Positions 15,969 to 25,201 of a DNA stretch of 64,000 bases are shown one piece after another. A model generated the notes under the pieces. That model did not search any database. It worked only from the letters and a program-made list of their open reading frames with translations, and was not told the DNA's origin. The stretch is from Fibrobacterota bacterium (GTDB taxonomy: Bacteria > Fibrobacterota > Fibrobacteria > UBA11236). Numbering within the stretch: the first letter of the stretch is position 1; each line of letters opens with the position of its first letter. Location: the NCBI GenBank assembly GCA_028287465.1, contig JAQBPO010000028.1, positions 31,860-95,859 of the forward strand, read 5' to 3'. The translations under genes were made by a program, and so were the position numbers.

Positions 15969-18900
15969 CTAGAGGACCGGGTCGATGCCGAGGGTACCCT
16001 TCAGGCTGTCGAGATAGGCGGACCCGGACGCCGTTTTGAGGCTCTTGTCGACCAGGGCCAGGCGGCGAGAGAGACCGAGACGATTCGCCGCCGGGCGGTT
16101 GCCGTCGGAACCGATGAAGTCCTTCAGGTAGTCGCGATGGCGGGTCCACAGGGACTTGTCCTTCTCCTGCTGGCGCACGAGGCGCGCCCGGTACCAGGAG
16201 GACTTGAGCATTTCGCCGGCCGTGAACATCTTCCGGAGTTCCGGGCTCTTGAGGGTGAGGCCTTCCCATGAGCCTTTCGCCATGATGTGGAGCAAGGCGC
16301 GCAAGGGCGGGCAGGCGGACTCCACGCTGCCGTCCTCGAAATAGAATTGCGCGGAGGCGCGCTGGGCCTCGGCGATGTTCTCGATGCCGTCCGTGAAGTC
16401 CTGGCGGCCTTGGAGTTCGGGTTCCAGCATGTCCGGCGGGAAGACGGCCAGGGGATTGGAGAAGATCCTGCCCAGGAAGGCGTGCACGAACCGGGTATTG
16501 ATGCGGTATCCGAGGCGTCCGGCCGGGATCACCTTGCCCTTCACCTTATAGTCCGTGACATGGGAAAGGTATCCGCTCTCGATCAGCTTGCCCGCGTCCC
16601 TCTCTTCCGGGGTCATGCGGCACCACAGTTCCGGGATCAACAGGCTCATGTCATGGTCCACGCGGTACTTGGTCCCGATATGGCCGGCCGGGGTCGAAAA
16701 CACCTTCAGTCCGGTGAGGATGAAGGATACCAGGGCCGCGTTCAGATCGGCCGTGGGCCACAGGGCGTTGAAGGGCCCCTTGGTCAGCGCGCCCTCGGAA
16801 CCCGCGCCCGTGGTGGACGGGGATTTGCCCGTGGGGCTGGCCACGAAGTCCATGAAGGCTTCCGGCAGCTCCTGGAAATGCAGGGGATTGTAGACCGCAA
16901 GGGGCTTGATGCCCGCTTCGCGATCGATCGGATTGTTGCGGCGCCCGATGAGGACGGCGTCGACCGGATTGGCCAGGGGAGCGTCCGCGGTAAGCTTGCG
17001 CTTGAGGCGGATGCCGGTCTGGGCCACGAATACGGAGAAGGGATCCACGAGATCGGGGCGGTTCTGCAGGTAACGCACGTTGGCGTTGGGCTTGCCGTCC
17101 GTCATGCGCGGGCGGGAGGTGCAGACGAACCAGCCGAATTCCTTGGCGGCGGCGTTCTCGATGACTTTGCGCATCGGCGCCGTGTACTTGCCCAGATCGA
17201 TGGCGTCTTCCAGCATCCGCCGCGCCTCTTCGACGGGGAGCGGTTCGTAATTGGACATGAAGTTGTTGGCTTGGGAAAGATCCTTTTCGGCCTGGGGATC
17301 CAGGCCGGGAACCGCAGCGTCGTCCGGGCGCTGGAAAAGCCGGTACTCGCAGTTCTGCACGAACTTGCGGGAAGAGGCCGCGGCGGCCCTCTTCTTGCCG
17401 GCGGTTCCGCCGTTAAGCGGGGCATCGGTCCCGGGAACGGCGGGCAGCACCGCGGATACGGTGATATCGTCTTCGGCCTGGAGCTTGTAGGCGGGCACGA
17501 AATCCGTGCGCAGGCGGAACACGCGCCAGCTGCCCTTCTCGTCGGTGCCGACCTTGAGGTAACTGGACACCAAGGGGCGGTGATGGAAGGAGAGCTCATG
17601 GCCGGGTCGGCCGTCCACCACGTCCACGGAGAAATGCGAGCGGATGTCCTCGCCCCATTCCGGGCGGTAGAAACGCTTGATGGTGAACACCAGGGAGCGG
17701 ACATGGGGCGGGATCTTGCGCAGCCAGCGGTTGAACACCTCGGTGTATTCGGCCGAAGGGGTCAGGAGGCGCACCACCGAACCCAGGGAGCGGGTGGGGC
17801 TCAGGATCTCCCGCGCATGCTTGCCGTGATCCTTGGGCGGCGCCTTGAAGCGGTTGTGGAAGTCATGGTCGATGATCTTCTCCGCCGCGTTGAAATCCTT
17901 CTCGAAGTCCTGGATGTAGAAGTTGCGGTAGAGGATGGATTCGGCGATGGACTTGGAAATCTCGCTCTTGCCTCCGCCCGAGACCGTGCATGGCTTGTGG
18001 CACAGGAGGCCGTCCGCCACCGTGCCGATGAGGCGCCAGGTGGGCGCGTCCGGATGCTTCTCCATCCGCACCTTGTAGCCGCTGGGGTAGATGTACACGT
18101 GCTCGGGCAGCATGCGCAGGCTCTTCTGCCGGCCTCCCTTGGACCAGGTGATCTTCTGGTCGATGAGGAACACCTCGGCGTCCTCCGGCACGTAGACCAC
18201 CTTCGGGTAACGCTTGTCCACGCCGTAGCCGTCCGGATGCGAGACCATCCAATCGCCCAGGAGCTTCTTCACCTGCTTGAAGGAGTAGCCCTTCTGGCGG
18301 ATGTAGGAGGCGTTGTGCTGGGTGAAGTCGCCCAGGCTGTAGCTGGGGAAGATCAAGGCGCCGCCGGCATGCTCTTCCTCGCTGAAGCCGGTGAGGTTGC
18401 AGGCGAAGCCGATCTGGGTCTTCACTTCCTTCTTGCAATAGCCGAAGTAGTTGTCCGCGATGAGGGTGAGGATTACGCCGTCCGCGGAGGTGATGGTGGC
18501 CTTGAAGGCCTTGCCGTCGTTGTAGAGTTCGGACGCATCGCTCCAGCACATGCCGTCCTTCTTCTGGGCGGCGGTGGCGTTGGAGACATGGGGCAGGCCC
18601 AGGTCCTTCTTGCGCAGCTTGGGCAGATGGGGGGCCAGGATCACGCAGCCGGTGACGCCGCTGAAGTGCTCCGGGTCCAGGCCGGCATCGTTCTCGGGGA
18701 GGTACGGATCGCCCGCATTGCCGAAGATCGATTCGACGAAGTCCAGGTTCGAGACCAGGCTGCCCGGGGCGAAGAAGCGGATCTCCATGTCCCGGTAGGC
18801 TCGCAGGCCCGGGACTTCAGGGCTGACCAGGGGACGGATGAACAGGCTCGTGAAGACGCGCGCGGGGCGCTTGAGGCCGGTGGTGAACGGCAATTCGAGA

Positions 18901-19457
18901 AGGTGCGCGGGGGGATTGAGGGCGCTCCAGAGAAGGCGCGCGAAAGCCACCTTGGGCACCGCCTTCTTGTCCGCGGCGATCGGCAGCCCGCCTTCGCAGA
19001 CGTGGAAGGTGCCCTTGGTGGTGCGTTTGTCCGTGGCGGGGTTGTGGAGCACGCCCTGATCGGTCTTGTAGGATTTCACGAACTCGGACTCGAAACTGTC
19101 GCCTTCGGCCGGGATGGACAAGGTGCGGGCCAGGCCGTGGAAATCCATGTGCAGGGTGCTGAGGGGAAGGTCGATGCGGCCGGGAAGCGGCGTGTCCGCG
19201 AAAAAGCCGTCCAGGAAGGCCTGCAGGCGGGCGTCGAGAGGGCAGAGGGGCTGGGGGTAGCCGCGGAACTTCTCCTGGATCTTCCGGATGAGATCGGCGG
19301 TATGCGCCATGAAATCGGGGCCATGCCCGTTGGTCGGCAGATCGAGGCCCGTAGCCATCATCTTGAGGCGGATGACCGGAAGGATCCTCCCCGAATCCGG
19401 CGTTACCGATGAACCTTGGTCAAATCCCAGGCGCGTGCGCGAATGCGTCGTGTCCAT
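15969..19457 (-). CDS. probable pyrophosphate-type phosphoenolpyruvate carboxykinase
   Basis: A 1162-residue soluble protein with no signal or membrane segment. Two blocks stand out: DNYFGYCKKEVKTQIGF near residues 333-349 followed by EEEHAGGALIFPSY, and CTVSGGGKSEISKSIAES near 490-506. From memory these occur in PPi-type PEP carboxykinases (about 1100-1160 residues, known from Entamoeba and Propionibacterium). Those enzymes interconvert PEP plus CO2 plus phosphate with oxaloacetate plus pyrophosphate, unlike the roughly 530-600-residue ATP/GTP enzymes. ATG 19457 has GGAG seven bases upstream. The gene is monocistronic, with a hairpin at its stop. Assignment rests on recalled motifs and length; otherwise it is a large conserved cytosolic enzyme of unknown function. 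Confidence 0.55.
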   Translation of the reverse strand: MDTTHSRTRLGFDQGSSVTPDSGRILPVIRLKMMATGLDLPTNGHGPDFMAHTADLIRKIQEKFRGYPQPLCPLDARLQAFLDGFFADTPLPGRIDLPLSTLHMDFHGLARTLSIPAEGDSFESEFVKSYKTDQGVLHNPATDKRTTKGTFHVCEGGLPIAADKKAVPKVAFARLLWSALNPPAHLLELPFTTGLKRPARVFTSLFIRPLVSPEVPGLRAYRDMEIRFFAPGSLVSNLDFVESIFGNAGDPYLPENDAGLDPEHFSGVTGCVILAPHLPKLRKKDLGLPHVSNATAAQKKDGMCWSDASELYNDGKAFKATITSADGVILTLIADNYFGYCKKEVKTQIGFACNLTGFSEEEHAGGALIFPSYSLGDFTQHNASYIRQKGYSFKQVKKLLGDWMVSHPDGYGVDKRYPKVVYVPEDAEVFLIDQKITWSKGGRQKSLRMLPEHVYIYPSGYKVRMEKHPDAPTWRLIGTVADGLLCHKPCTVSGGGKSEISKSIAESILYRNFYIQDFEKDFNAAEKIIDHDFHNRFKAPPKDHGKHAREILSPTRSLGSVVRLLTPSAEYTEVFNRWLRKIPPHVRSLVFTIKRFYRPEWGEDIRSHFSVDVVDGRPGHELSFHHRPLVSSYLKVGTDEKGSWRVFRLRTDFVPAYKLQAEDDITVSAVLPAVPGTDAPLNGGTAGKKRAAAASSRKFVQNCEYRLFQRPDDAAVPGLDPQAEKDLSQANNFMSNYEPLPVEEARRMLEDAIDLGKYTAPMRKVIENAAAKEFGWFVCTSRPRMTDGKPNANVRYLQNRPDLVDPFSVFVAQTGIRLKRKLTADAPLANPVDAVLIGRRNNPIDREAGIKPLAVYNPLHFQELPEAFMDFVASPTGKSPSTTGAGSEGALTKGPFNALWPTADLNAALVSFILTGLKVFSTPAGHIGTKYRVDHDMSLLIPELWCRMTPEERDAGKLIESGYLSHVTDYKVKGKVIPAGRLGYRINTRFVHAFLGRIFSNPLAVFPPDMLEPELQGRQDFTDGIENIAEAQRASAQFYFEDGSVESACPPLRALLHIMAKGSWEGLTLKSPELRKMFTAGEMLKSSWYRARLVRQQEKDKSLWTRHRDYLKDFIGSDGNRPAANRLGLSRRLALVDKSLKTASGSAYLDSLKGTLGIDPVL

Positions 19458-19754
19458 TCTATCTCCGTCCCATATCGTTGAATCAAGACCATCCCGGAAC
19501 CGGGATGCCGCCGGAAGCCCCCTTCCGCCGATGCCGCCGTTCCGACCGACCCGCGTTGCATAGCAGGAAGGCGCCCCCGCGAAGCCGAAAATATAATTCC
19601 GCCCGCGGCCTTCCGCGATGAGGGGGGCCATTTTAGGGTCCCGAGGCCTCAAGGTCCCCTCAAGTTTCCACAAACCCCGGCGCCGTCGCGGCGGGCCTTC
19701 ATCGACCCGCGGGCATTGCCCCGGATCCGCTGTTCCGCTTCGGGAACCGGCGGG

Positions 19755-20741
19755 CTATTGCTGGAATTGGAACTGCGATTGGGTCTCGAGGGCGAAAAAG
19801 GTCTCGAAGATCCCTTCGCCCACCTGGTTCAGCCCGTTCTGCAGGTTGTCCAGGAATTCATGCAGGCCCTGGGAGATGACCTCCTCCACGTTGGTATAGG
19901 CCAGGTTGGCCCGCAGGCGGCTCACCTGCTTTTCCGCATTGTTGCGGAAGGAGCCCATGGGGGTCCCGGAAAGGTTGAGGAGGCATTCCTCCGCGCGCTC
20001 CAGGCAGAAAAGCACCGCGCGCGGGAATTCCCGATCGAGCACCAGGAAGTCCACCACCTTCTCCGGCAGGATGCGGCCATGACGGCGGCGGAACATCTCG
20101 TACCCGCTCACCGAATGCAGGAGGGCGGCCCAGAGGAGATCGTCCACCACCGATCCCACGTCGGAAGGCGTGGGCAGCAGGATGAAGTATTTCACGTCCA
20201 GGATGCGCGAGGTCTGGTCGGCGCGCTCCAGGGCGCGCCCCAGCTTCATGAAATTCCATTCCTCCCCGCGGGACATGGTGGACTCCACGATTCCCTCGAA
20301 CAGGTAGCTGGCGGTGCGGATCTCGCTGAAGAAATCGTGGGGCGATTCGACGGCGCGGCGGCGCGCCTCGGCGGAAATGAGGAAGTGGTAGAACTTGTTC
20401 AGGTGCTCCCAGGCCTCCAGGGCCAGGGACCCGCGAACCTGCCGCGCGTTCTCCCGCGCCTTGGTCACGCAGGATACGATCGAATTCGGGTATTCCTGGT
20501 CGAAAGCCAGGAACCGCATGACCGCGTCCCCGCCTTCCCGGGAGGCCATGGCCTCGCCGTACTTTTCCAGGAACATCCCCCGGTCCCCGGCGGCGGCCAC
20601 CAGGGGCATCCATTGGCTGCCCGGGTTCTTCTGGCCGTCCAGGGAGGATTGCAGGGCCACGTCCACGTAACGCGCCACGTTTTCGGCGCGCTCGATGTAG
20701 CGCGCCATCCAATATATCGAATCGGCGACCCGGCTGAGCAT
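19755..20741 (-). CDS. alpha-E domain protein
   Basis: A 328-residue, almost fully helical protein starting MLSRVADSIYWMARYIERAENVARYVDV, the signature of the alpha-E family. Later conserved blocks are REGGDAVMRFLAFD, SIVSCVTKARENARQVRGSL, GEEWNFMKLGRALERADQTSRILDVKYF and FLVLDREFPRAVLFCL. Alpha-E proteins nearly always sit beside circularly permuted ATP-grasp proteins and are proposed, by comparative genomics, to act in peptide or amide synthesis. Here its ATG shares one base with the ATP-grasp stop codon (TGATG), implying coupled translation. The Gln/Phe-rich tail is unusual. Confidence 0.88.
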   Translation of the reverse strand: MLSRVADSIYWMARYIERAENVARYVDVALQSSLDGQKNPGSQWMPLVAAAGDRGMFLEKYGEAMASREGGDAVMRFLAFDQEYPNSIVSCVTKARENARQVRGSLALEAWEHLNKFYHFLISAEARRRAVESPHDFFSEIRTASYLFEGIVESTMSRGEEWNFMKLGRALERADQTSRILDVKYFILLPTPSDVGSVVDDLLWAALLHSVSGYEMFRRRHGRILPEKVVDFLVLDREFPRAVLFCLERAEECLLNLSGTPMGSFRNNAEKQVSRLRANLAYTNVEEVISQGLHEFLDNLQNGLNQVGEGIFETFFALETQSQFQFQQ

Positions 20742-22315
20742 CAGGGCGCCGCCTTCGCGAGGGCCGGCGTTTCCGGCTGGACGAGGGGCTCCGCCGCGGC
20801 GGCATGGGCTTGTCCGTCGGCCTGGCCTATGCGGGACAGGCCTCCGGGCGATCCGCCCGCATGACCGTTCAAGGGTTCCGGAACGGCGGGCATGACCCAG
20901 GTATCCTTGCTGCCGCCGCCTTGGGACGAGTTCACCACCAGCGAGCCTTTCTTCAAGGCTACGCGGGTCAACCCGCCCGGCATCACGTAGATGTCCCTCC
21001 CGTAAAGGACGAACGGGCGGAGGTCCACATGGCGGCCTTCGCATTCGTCGCCCACGATCACGGGCGAGCGCGAAAGCGACAGGGTCCGTTGGGCGATGAA
21101 GTTGCGGGGATTGTCCTTGATGCGCTCGGCCCATTCATTGAGAACGGCCTTGGTCGAGTGGGGACCGATCAGCACGCCGTAGCCGCCGGAGTCGTTGGCC
21201 GTCTTGATGACGAGTTCCGCCATGTGCTCGAGCACGTAGGCCCGTTCTCCGGGCACCCAGCACATGTACGTTTCCACGTTGGGGAGGAGGATCTCCTCGC
21301 CCAGGTAATATTCGACGATCTTGGGCACGTAGGCGTAGATGACCTTATCGTCCGCCACCCCGGTGCCCGGCGCGTTGCAGATGGCGACCCTGCCGGCCCG
21401 GTAGACGTCCATGAGGCCCGGCACGCCGAGCAGGGAATCCTCGCGGAAGGTTCGGGGATCCAGGAAATCGTCGTCGATGCGGCGGTAAAGCACGTCCACC
21501 TTCTTGAAGCCGCGCGTGGTGCGCATGTAGAGGTACCCGTCGCGCACCGCCAGATCGCTCCCGGTCACCAGATCCACGCCCATCTGCTGCGCCAGGAAGG
21601 AATGCTCGAAGTAGGCGGAATTGTAGACGCCCGGGGTGAGGATGGCGACGCAGGGGGGCCCTCCGGAGCGCTGCCCCATGAATTGCAGCATGTCCAGCAG
21701 GCGGCTGGGATAATCCTCGACCGGGCGCGGATTCATCGCTCCGAAGATCTGCGGGAAGGTCCGTTTCATCACCTGGCGGTTGCCGATGACGTAGGATACG
21801 CCCGAAGGGCAGCGGATATTGTCCTCCAGCACGTACAGGCGGCCATCGCCGTCCTTCACCAGATCGGTGCCGGTGATGTGGCACCAGACGCCCCAAGGCG
21901 GATTGAGTCCGTGGCATTCCTTGCGGTACCCTTTGGCCGAGCGGATCAGCTCCAGCGGTACGATGCCGTCGCGTACGATTCGCTGGTCATGGTAGATATC
22001 GTCGAGGAACAGGTTCAGGGCATGGATCCGCTGCCGCAGTCCCCTTTCGATGAAATCCCATTCGGAGGCCTCGATGATGCGGGGAAGGATATCGAACGGG
22101 AAGATGCGCTCCAATCCGGATTGGCTGTTATAGACGTTGAAGGTGATCCCCAGATCTAGAAAGGCCTTCTCCGCGGCCAATTGCCTGCGGTTGAGCTCGC
22201 CCTCCGGCATGGATTCGAGGGTGCGGACCAGGACCCCGGCCGGAGGCCTCGGCTTCCCGACCGCTTCGAAAACCTCGTCGTAGAAATCGCCTGGATTGTA
22301 TCGGTCCAGTTTCAT
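20741..22315 (-). CDS. circularly permuted ATP-grasp family protein
   Basis: A 524-residue cytosolic protein of the CP-ATP-grasp type 2 group. Conserved blocks run FNVYNSQSGLERIFPFDILPRII, LFLDDIYHDQRIV, VWCHITGTDLVKDGDGRLYVLEDN, RCPSGVSYVIGNRQVMKRTFP, DVLYRRIDDDFLDP, ICNAPGTGVADDKVIYAYVPKIV, and late SQGGGSKDTWV. Such proteins are predicted to form an acyl-phosphate and ligate an amine, possibly to build a peptide tag or cap. GGAGG seven bases before ATG 22315 favours it over ATG 22321. The C-terminal 45 residues (Ala/Pro/Gly-rich) are a lineage-specific tail. The usual transglutaminase-like third partner is not in the window. Confidence 0.88.
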   Translation of the reverse strand: MKLDRYNPGDFYDEVFEAVGKPRPPAGVLVRTLESMPEGELNRRQLAAEKAFLDLGITFNVYNSQSGLERIFPFDILPRIIEASEWDFIERGLRQRIHALNLFLDDIYHDQRIVRDGIVPLELIRSAKGYRKECHGLNPPWGVWCHITGTDLVKDGDGRLYVLEDNIRCPSGVSYVIGNRQVMKRTFPQIFGAMNPRPVEDYPSRLLDMLQFMGQRSGGPPCVAILTPGVYNSAYFEHSFLAQQMGVDLVTGSDLAVRDGYLYMRTTRGFKKVDVLYRRIDDDFLDPRTFREDSLLGVPGLMDVYRAGRVAICNAPGTGVADDKVIYAYVPKIVEYYLGEEILLPNVETYMCWVPGERAYVLEHMAELVIKTANDSGGYGVLIGPHSTKAVLNEWAERIKDNPRNFIAQRTLSLSRSPVIVGDECEGRHVDLRPFVLYGRDIYVMPGGLTRVALKKGSLVVNSSQGGGSKDTWVMPAVPEPLNGHAGGSPGGLSRIGQADGQAHAAAAEPLVQPETPALAKAAP

Positions 22316-22724
22316 AGGCATGCCTCCACCATGGCTTTCAGCAATTCCCAAACCATGTCGTTCCGGCGCCGCGATGTGGGCGGAAATGGCAGAAAAAAAG
22401 AGGATCGTCACGGGTTCCGCGGGCCGGGGGTGACAAATGCTTACAATGCCCTCCCATTTGTCCTTCATTGGAAGGGGCCCCGCTTGACAGTTCCCGGGTT
22501 GCGGCCGGCGCGGTGAGGGCCGGGCTTGCTTACCATAGGCGATACCGTATCACCCAGGTTACTGAGGCGCCCCGGGTGGAGGGGCGGGAACGGGCCGTCG
22601 CGGCCGTGGAATCGCCGCCGATCGGAGTATAACGACGATGCGGGAGGCCAGCGACCGTGGATTCAGGGACCCTGGCGGAGGCCCTGGAAAGGCCGACCGG
22701 AACGATGCCGGAGAGGGAGACGGC
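22316..22724. other. intergenic region upstream of ATP-grasp operon
   Basis: About 410 bases without a convincing gene. It must hold the promoter for the leftward ATP-grasp/alpha-E pair and the 3' end of the DUF3105 transcript. A small inverted repeat, GATAC-C-GTATC, lies at about 22541-22551 and could be an operator. Frames longer than 60 codons here lack coding character. Confidence 0.35.
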
Positions 22725-23441
22725 TTAGCGTGAGTCCAAGCGTCCGAACGCCCGGCCCGTGAGGCTCCATTCCCAAAGCGGGCGGCGGCCGAAGCGGCCT
22801 CCGGCGGGTTGCCCGGATCCCGATGGACCGGACGCTTTTTCTTCCGACAACCCCAGGGGGGCGTTGCACTGAACGGTTCCGTTGAAGTCCGTGCCATCAA
22901 GGCAGGTATTCTCCGGCGAATGCGCATAATGCGCTTTCAGGAAGCCGGAAAAGGCGAGCGAATCCAGGCAATCCGATGTCAGCGACCATCCCCATGCGAT
23001 CGCGGCAAACCGTTTTGCCATGACCGTATCCCCTGCGATCACGATGCGGTGCTTGATGGCCGCCCCGCAAAGGGGATCCTGGGGGAACGCGTCCGCGATC
23101 CGTTGCAAGGACGCGAAATCCGCCTCGCAATCCCCTTCCGTATGGCAATTGATCAGGAAAACGACCGCGCCATGCTCTTCGTTATGGACATAATATCCCG
23201 GATTGAGGACGAGGCGATGGGTTCCGTACTTGGCCCAATCCGAACCGAAGTGGTTCCCCGAGGTCGGGGGATAGTGGGAAAAGGTCAATGGGGCGCAAGT
23301 GGCGACGTGGCTGGCTTCGGTCTGATATTGGATCGGGTCCGGAGCCTTGCAATCGCCTGCTTGAGAACGGGAGGGAAGCGCGAGGGAAACAAGGCAGGCC
23401 ATTGAAAATCCGGAAATTCGGGTCGGAAATCGGGTATTCAT
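22725..23441 (-). CDS. secreted DUF3105 family protein
   Basis: A 238-residue protein with a signal peptide ending SRSQA. The mature DUF3105 domain has the diagnostic CAPLTFSHYPPTSGNHF, then WAKYGTH, then NPGYYVHNEEHGAVVFLINC. Its several His residues suggest a metal site. Six cysteines in the mature part imply disulfides and extracytoplasmic location. Function of the family is unknown. The last 40 residues (Gly/Ser/Arg-rich) are outside the domain. ATG 23441 starts the signal peptide; much longer upstream frame is a shadow of the divergent oxidoreductase gene. Confidence 0.75.
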   Translation of the reverse strand: MNTRFPTRISGFSMACLVSLALPSRSQAGDCKAPDPIQYQTEASHVATCAPLTFSHYPPTSGNHFGSDWAKYGTHRLVLNPGYYVHNEEHGAVVFLINCHTEGDCEADFASLQRIADAFPQDPLCGAAIKHRIVIAGDTVMAKRFAAIAWGWSLTSDCLDSLAFSGFLKAHYAHSPENTCLDGTDFNGTVQCNAPLGLSEEKASGPSGSGQPAGGRFGRRPLWEWSLTGRAFGRLDSR

Positions 23442-23567
23442 CCGGGAAAAAATGGTTAAAACCGGCGAACCTGGCCACCCGGAGGCCATGCCAGGCTTGC
23501 GCGAGGCCCCGTTTTTAGCGTGTTTCCCTGGAAACACGGGCGATACGCCCATACGCCGGAGACTCCC

Positions 23568-25151
23568 ATGAACCCAGAACAACGAGACAGCACTTCCGGA
23601 GCCAAGATCTCGATCTGGACCCGCTCCGCCGAGACCCCCAAATACCCCGTCGCCCCCGAAGGCCTGGCCCCGGAGGTCTGCGTCGTCGGGGCCGGCATTT
23701 CCGGCCTGACCGTGGCCTATACCCTCGCCAACGAAGGCGTTTCCGTGGTCGTGATTGACGACGGCGCCGTGGGCAGCGGGGAAACGGGGAGGACCACGGC
23801 CCATCTCGCGAACGCCGTGGACGACCACTACCATATCCTGGAATCCATCCATGGCAAGGACAAGGCCCGCATGGTCGCCGAGAGCCATACCGCCGCTATC
23901 GATCGCATCGAGTCCATCATCAAGCGCGAAGGGATCGAATGCGGATTCGAGCGCGTGGACGGGTTCCTGTTCGCCGCGCCCGATGAAGACCCGGGTTTCC
24001 TGAAAAAGGAATTGGAGGCGGCCCAGCGTGCGGGCCTGCGGCCGGAGATGGTCGAACGCGCTCCCATCCCCACTTTTGAAACGGGACCGGCCCTCCGGTT
24101 CCCCTCCCAGGCCCAGTTCCATCCCTTGCGCTATCTCGCCCGCCTGGCCGAAGCCGTCGTCGCCAAGGGCGGCCGAATCTTCACCGGGGCCCATGCCGTG
24201 GAAATCGCCGGCGGCGACGATCCCCATGTCACCCTGAAATCCGGCCACGTCATCAAATGCAAATCCGTCGTGGTCGCGACCAACGTCCCCGTCAACAACC
24301 GCCTGGCCCTGCAGACCAAGCTGGAGGCCTATCGCACCTACGTGATAGCGGCCCATGTCCCGTCCGGCCAGCTGGAGCCGGCCCTATTGTGGGATTCCGG
24401 CGATCCCTACCATTATGTCCGCATCGTCAAGGACGCGGACAACAGCCCGGGGCAGGATCTGCTCGTCATCGGCGGCGAGGATCATCGGACCGGCGAGGTG
24501 GTCGATTACGACGCTCGCTACGGCGCCCTGGAGATGTGGATGCGCTCGCGGTATCCGGAGGCGGGCGTGGTCCATGCGCGCTGGTCCGGGCAGATCATCG
24601 AGACCGTGGACGGGCTCGCCTATATCGGCCGCAATCCCGGCGAGAAGAACGTCTATATCGTCACCGGGGATTCCGGCAACGGCCTTACCCATGGCACCAT
24701 CGCGGGCATCCTGATCCCGGATCTGATCCAAGGACGCAGCAACCCCTGGGAGGCGACCTACGATCCCGGTCGCATCGTCCTGAAGTCGGCCGGGGAATTC
24801 GGCAAGCACAACCTCAAGGTGGCCGCCCATTACGCCGACTGGATGAAGGGCCATGAGACCAAGGATGAGAAGGGGATCCCTTCCGGATCCGGCGCGGTCA
24901 TCAAGCACGGCCTCAAGCATGTGGCCGCCTATCGGGAAGAGGACGGGACCTTGCATCGCATGTCCGCCGTCTGTCCGCACCTGAAATGCATCGTGACCTG
25001 GAACGGCTCCGAGAGCTCGTGGGACTGCCCATGCCATGGCTCGCGTTTCGATTGCCGCGGCCACGTTCTCAACGGGCCCGCCAACGAGGATCTCGCCCAT
25101 CTGGATCCGGCCGGGGACGCGGTCAAGCAGGCTTCCGACCAGGGAGAGTGA
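23568..25151 (+). CDS. FAD-dependent oxidoreductase fused to a Rieske iron-sulfur domain
   Basis: A 527-residue protein. The N-terminal DAO-type domain has the FAD-binding motif VVGAGISGLTVAYTLA at residues 40-55, ETGRTTAHL, and a second FAD contact IVTGDSGNGLTHGTIAG. The last 90 residues are a Rieske domain with CPHLKC and CPCHGSRFD as cluster ligands; Lys replaces the usual Gly in the first box. This DAO-Rieske fusion is known in bacteria, often annotated as glycine/amine oxidase-like, but its substrate is not established. A CCGGAG site precedes ATG 23568. It is monocistronic and divergent from the DUF3105 gene. Confidence 0.88.
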   Translation: MNPEQRDSTSGAKISIWTRSAETPKYPVAPEGLAPEVCVVGAGISGLTVAYTLANEGVSVVVIDDGAVGSGETGRTTAHLANAVDDHYHILESIHGKDKARMVAESHTAAIDRIESIIKREGIECGFERVDGFLFAAPDEDPGFLKKELEAAQRAGLRPEMVERAPIPTFETGPALRFPSQAQFHPLRYLARLAEAVVAKGGRIFTGAHAVEIAGGDDPHVTLKSGHVIKCKSVVVATNVPVNNRLALQTKLEAYRTYVIAAHVPSGQLEPALLWDSGDPYHYVRIVKDADNSPGQDLLVIGGEDHRTGEVVDYDARYGALEMWMRSRYPEAGVVHARWSGQIIETVDGLAYIGRNPGEKNVYIVTGDSGNGLTHGTIAGILIPDLIQGRSNPWEATYDPGRIVLKSAGEFGKHNLKVAAHYADWMKGHETKDEKGIPSGSGAVIKHGLKHVAAYREEDGTLHRMSAVCPHLKCIVTWNGSESSWDCPCHGSRFDCRGHVLNGPANEDLAHLDPAGDAVKQASDQGE

Positions 25152-25157
25152 GAGTAG

Positions 25158-25180
25158 GCCGAGAGCCGGCCGACCTCGGC
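25158..25180 (+). terminator. hairpin after the oxidoreductase gene
   Basis: GCCGAG and CTCGGC pair around an 11-base GC-rich loop seven bases after the stop. A second small repeat CCGGG/CCCGG lies at about 25195-25209. No T tract, so moderate confidence. Confidence 0.4.
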
Positions 25181-25201
25181 AGGGATGGGCCGGGCCGGGA
25201 A

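Noticed and set aside
16287..19412. 1041-codon open frame on the plus strand, opposite the 1162-residue gene
   Set aside because: It is the antisense shadow of GC-rich codons; the minus-strand frame has a ribosome site, terminator hairpin and recognisable blocks, while this one is repetitive in Gly, Val, His and Asp with no motifs.
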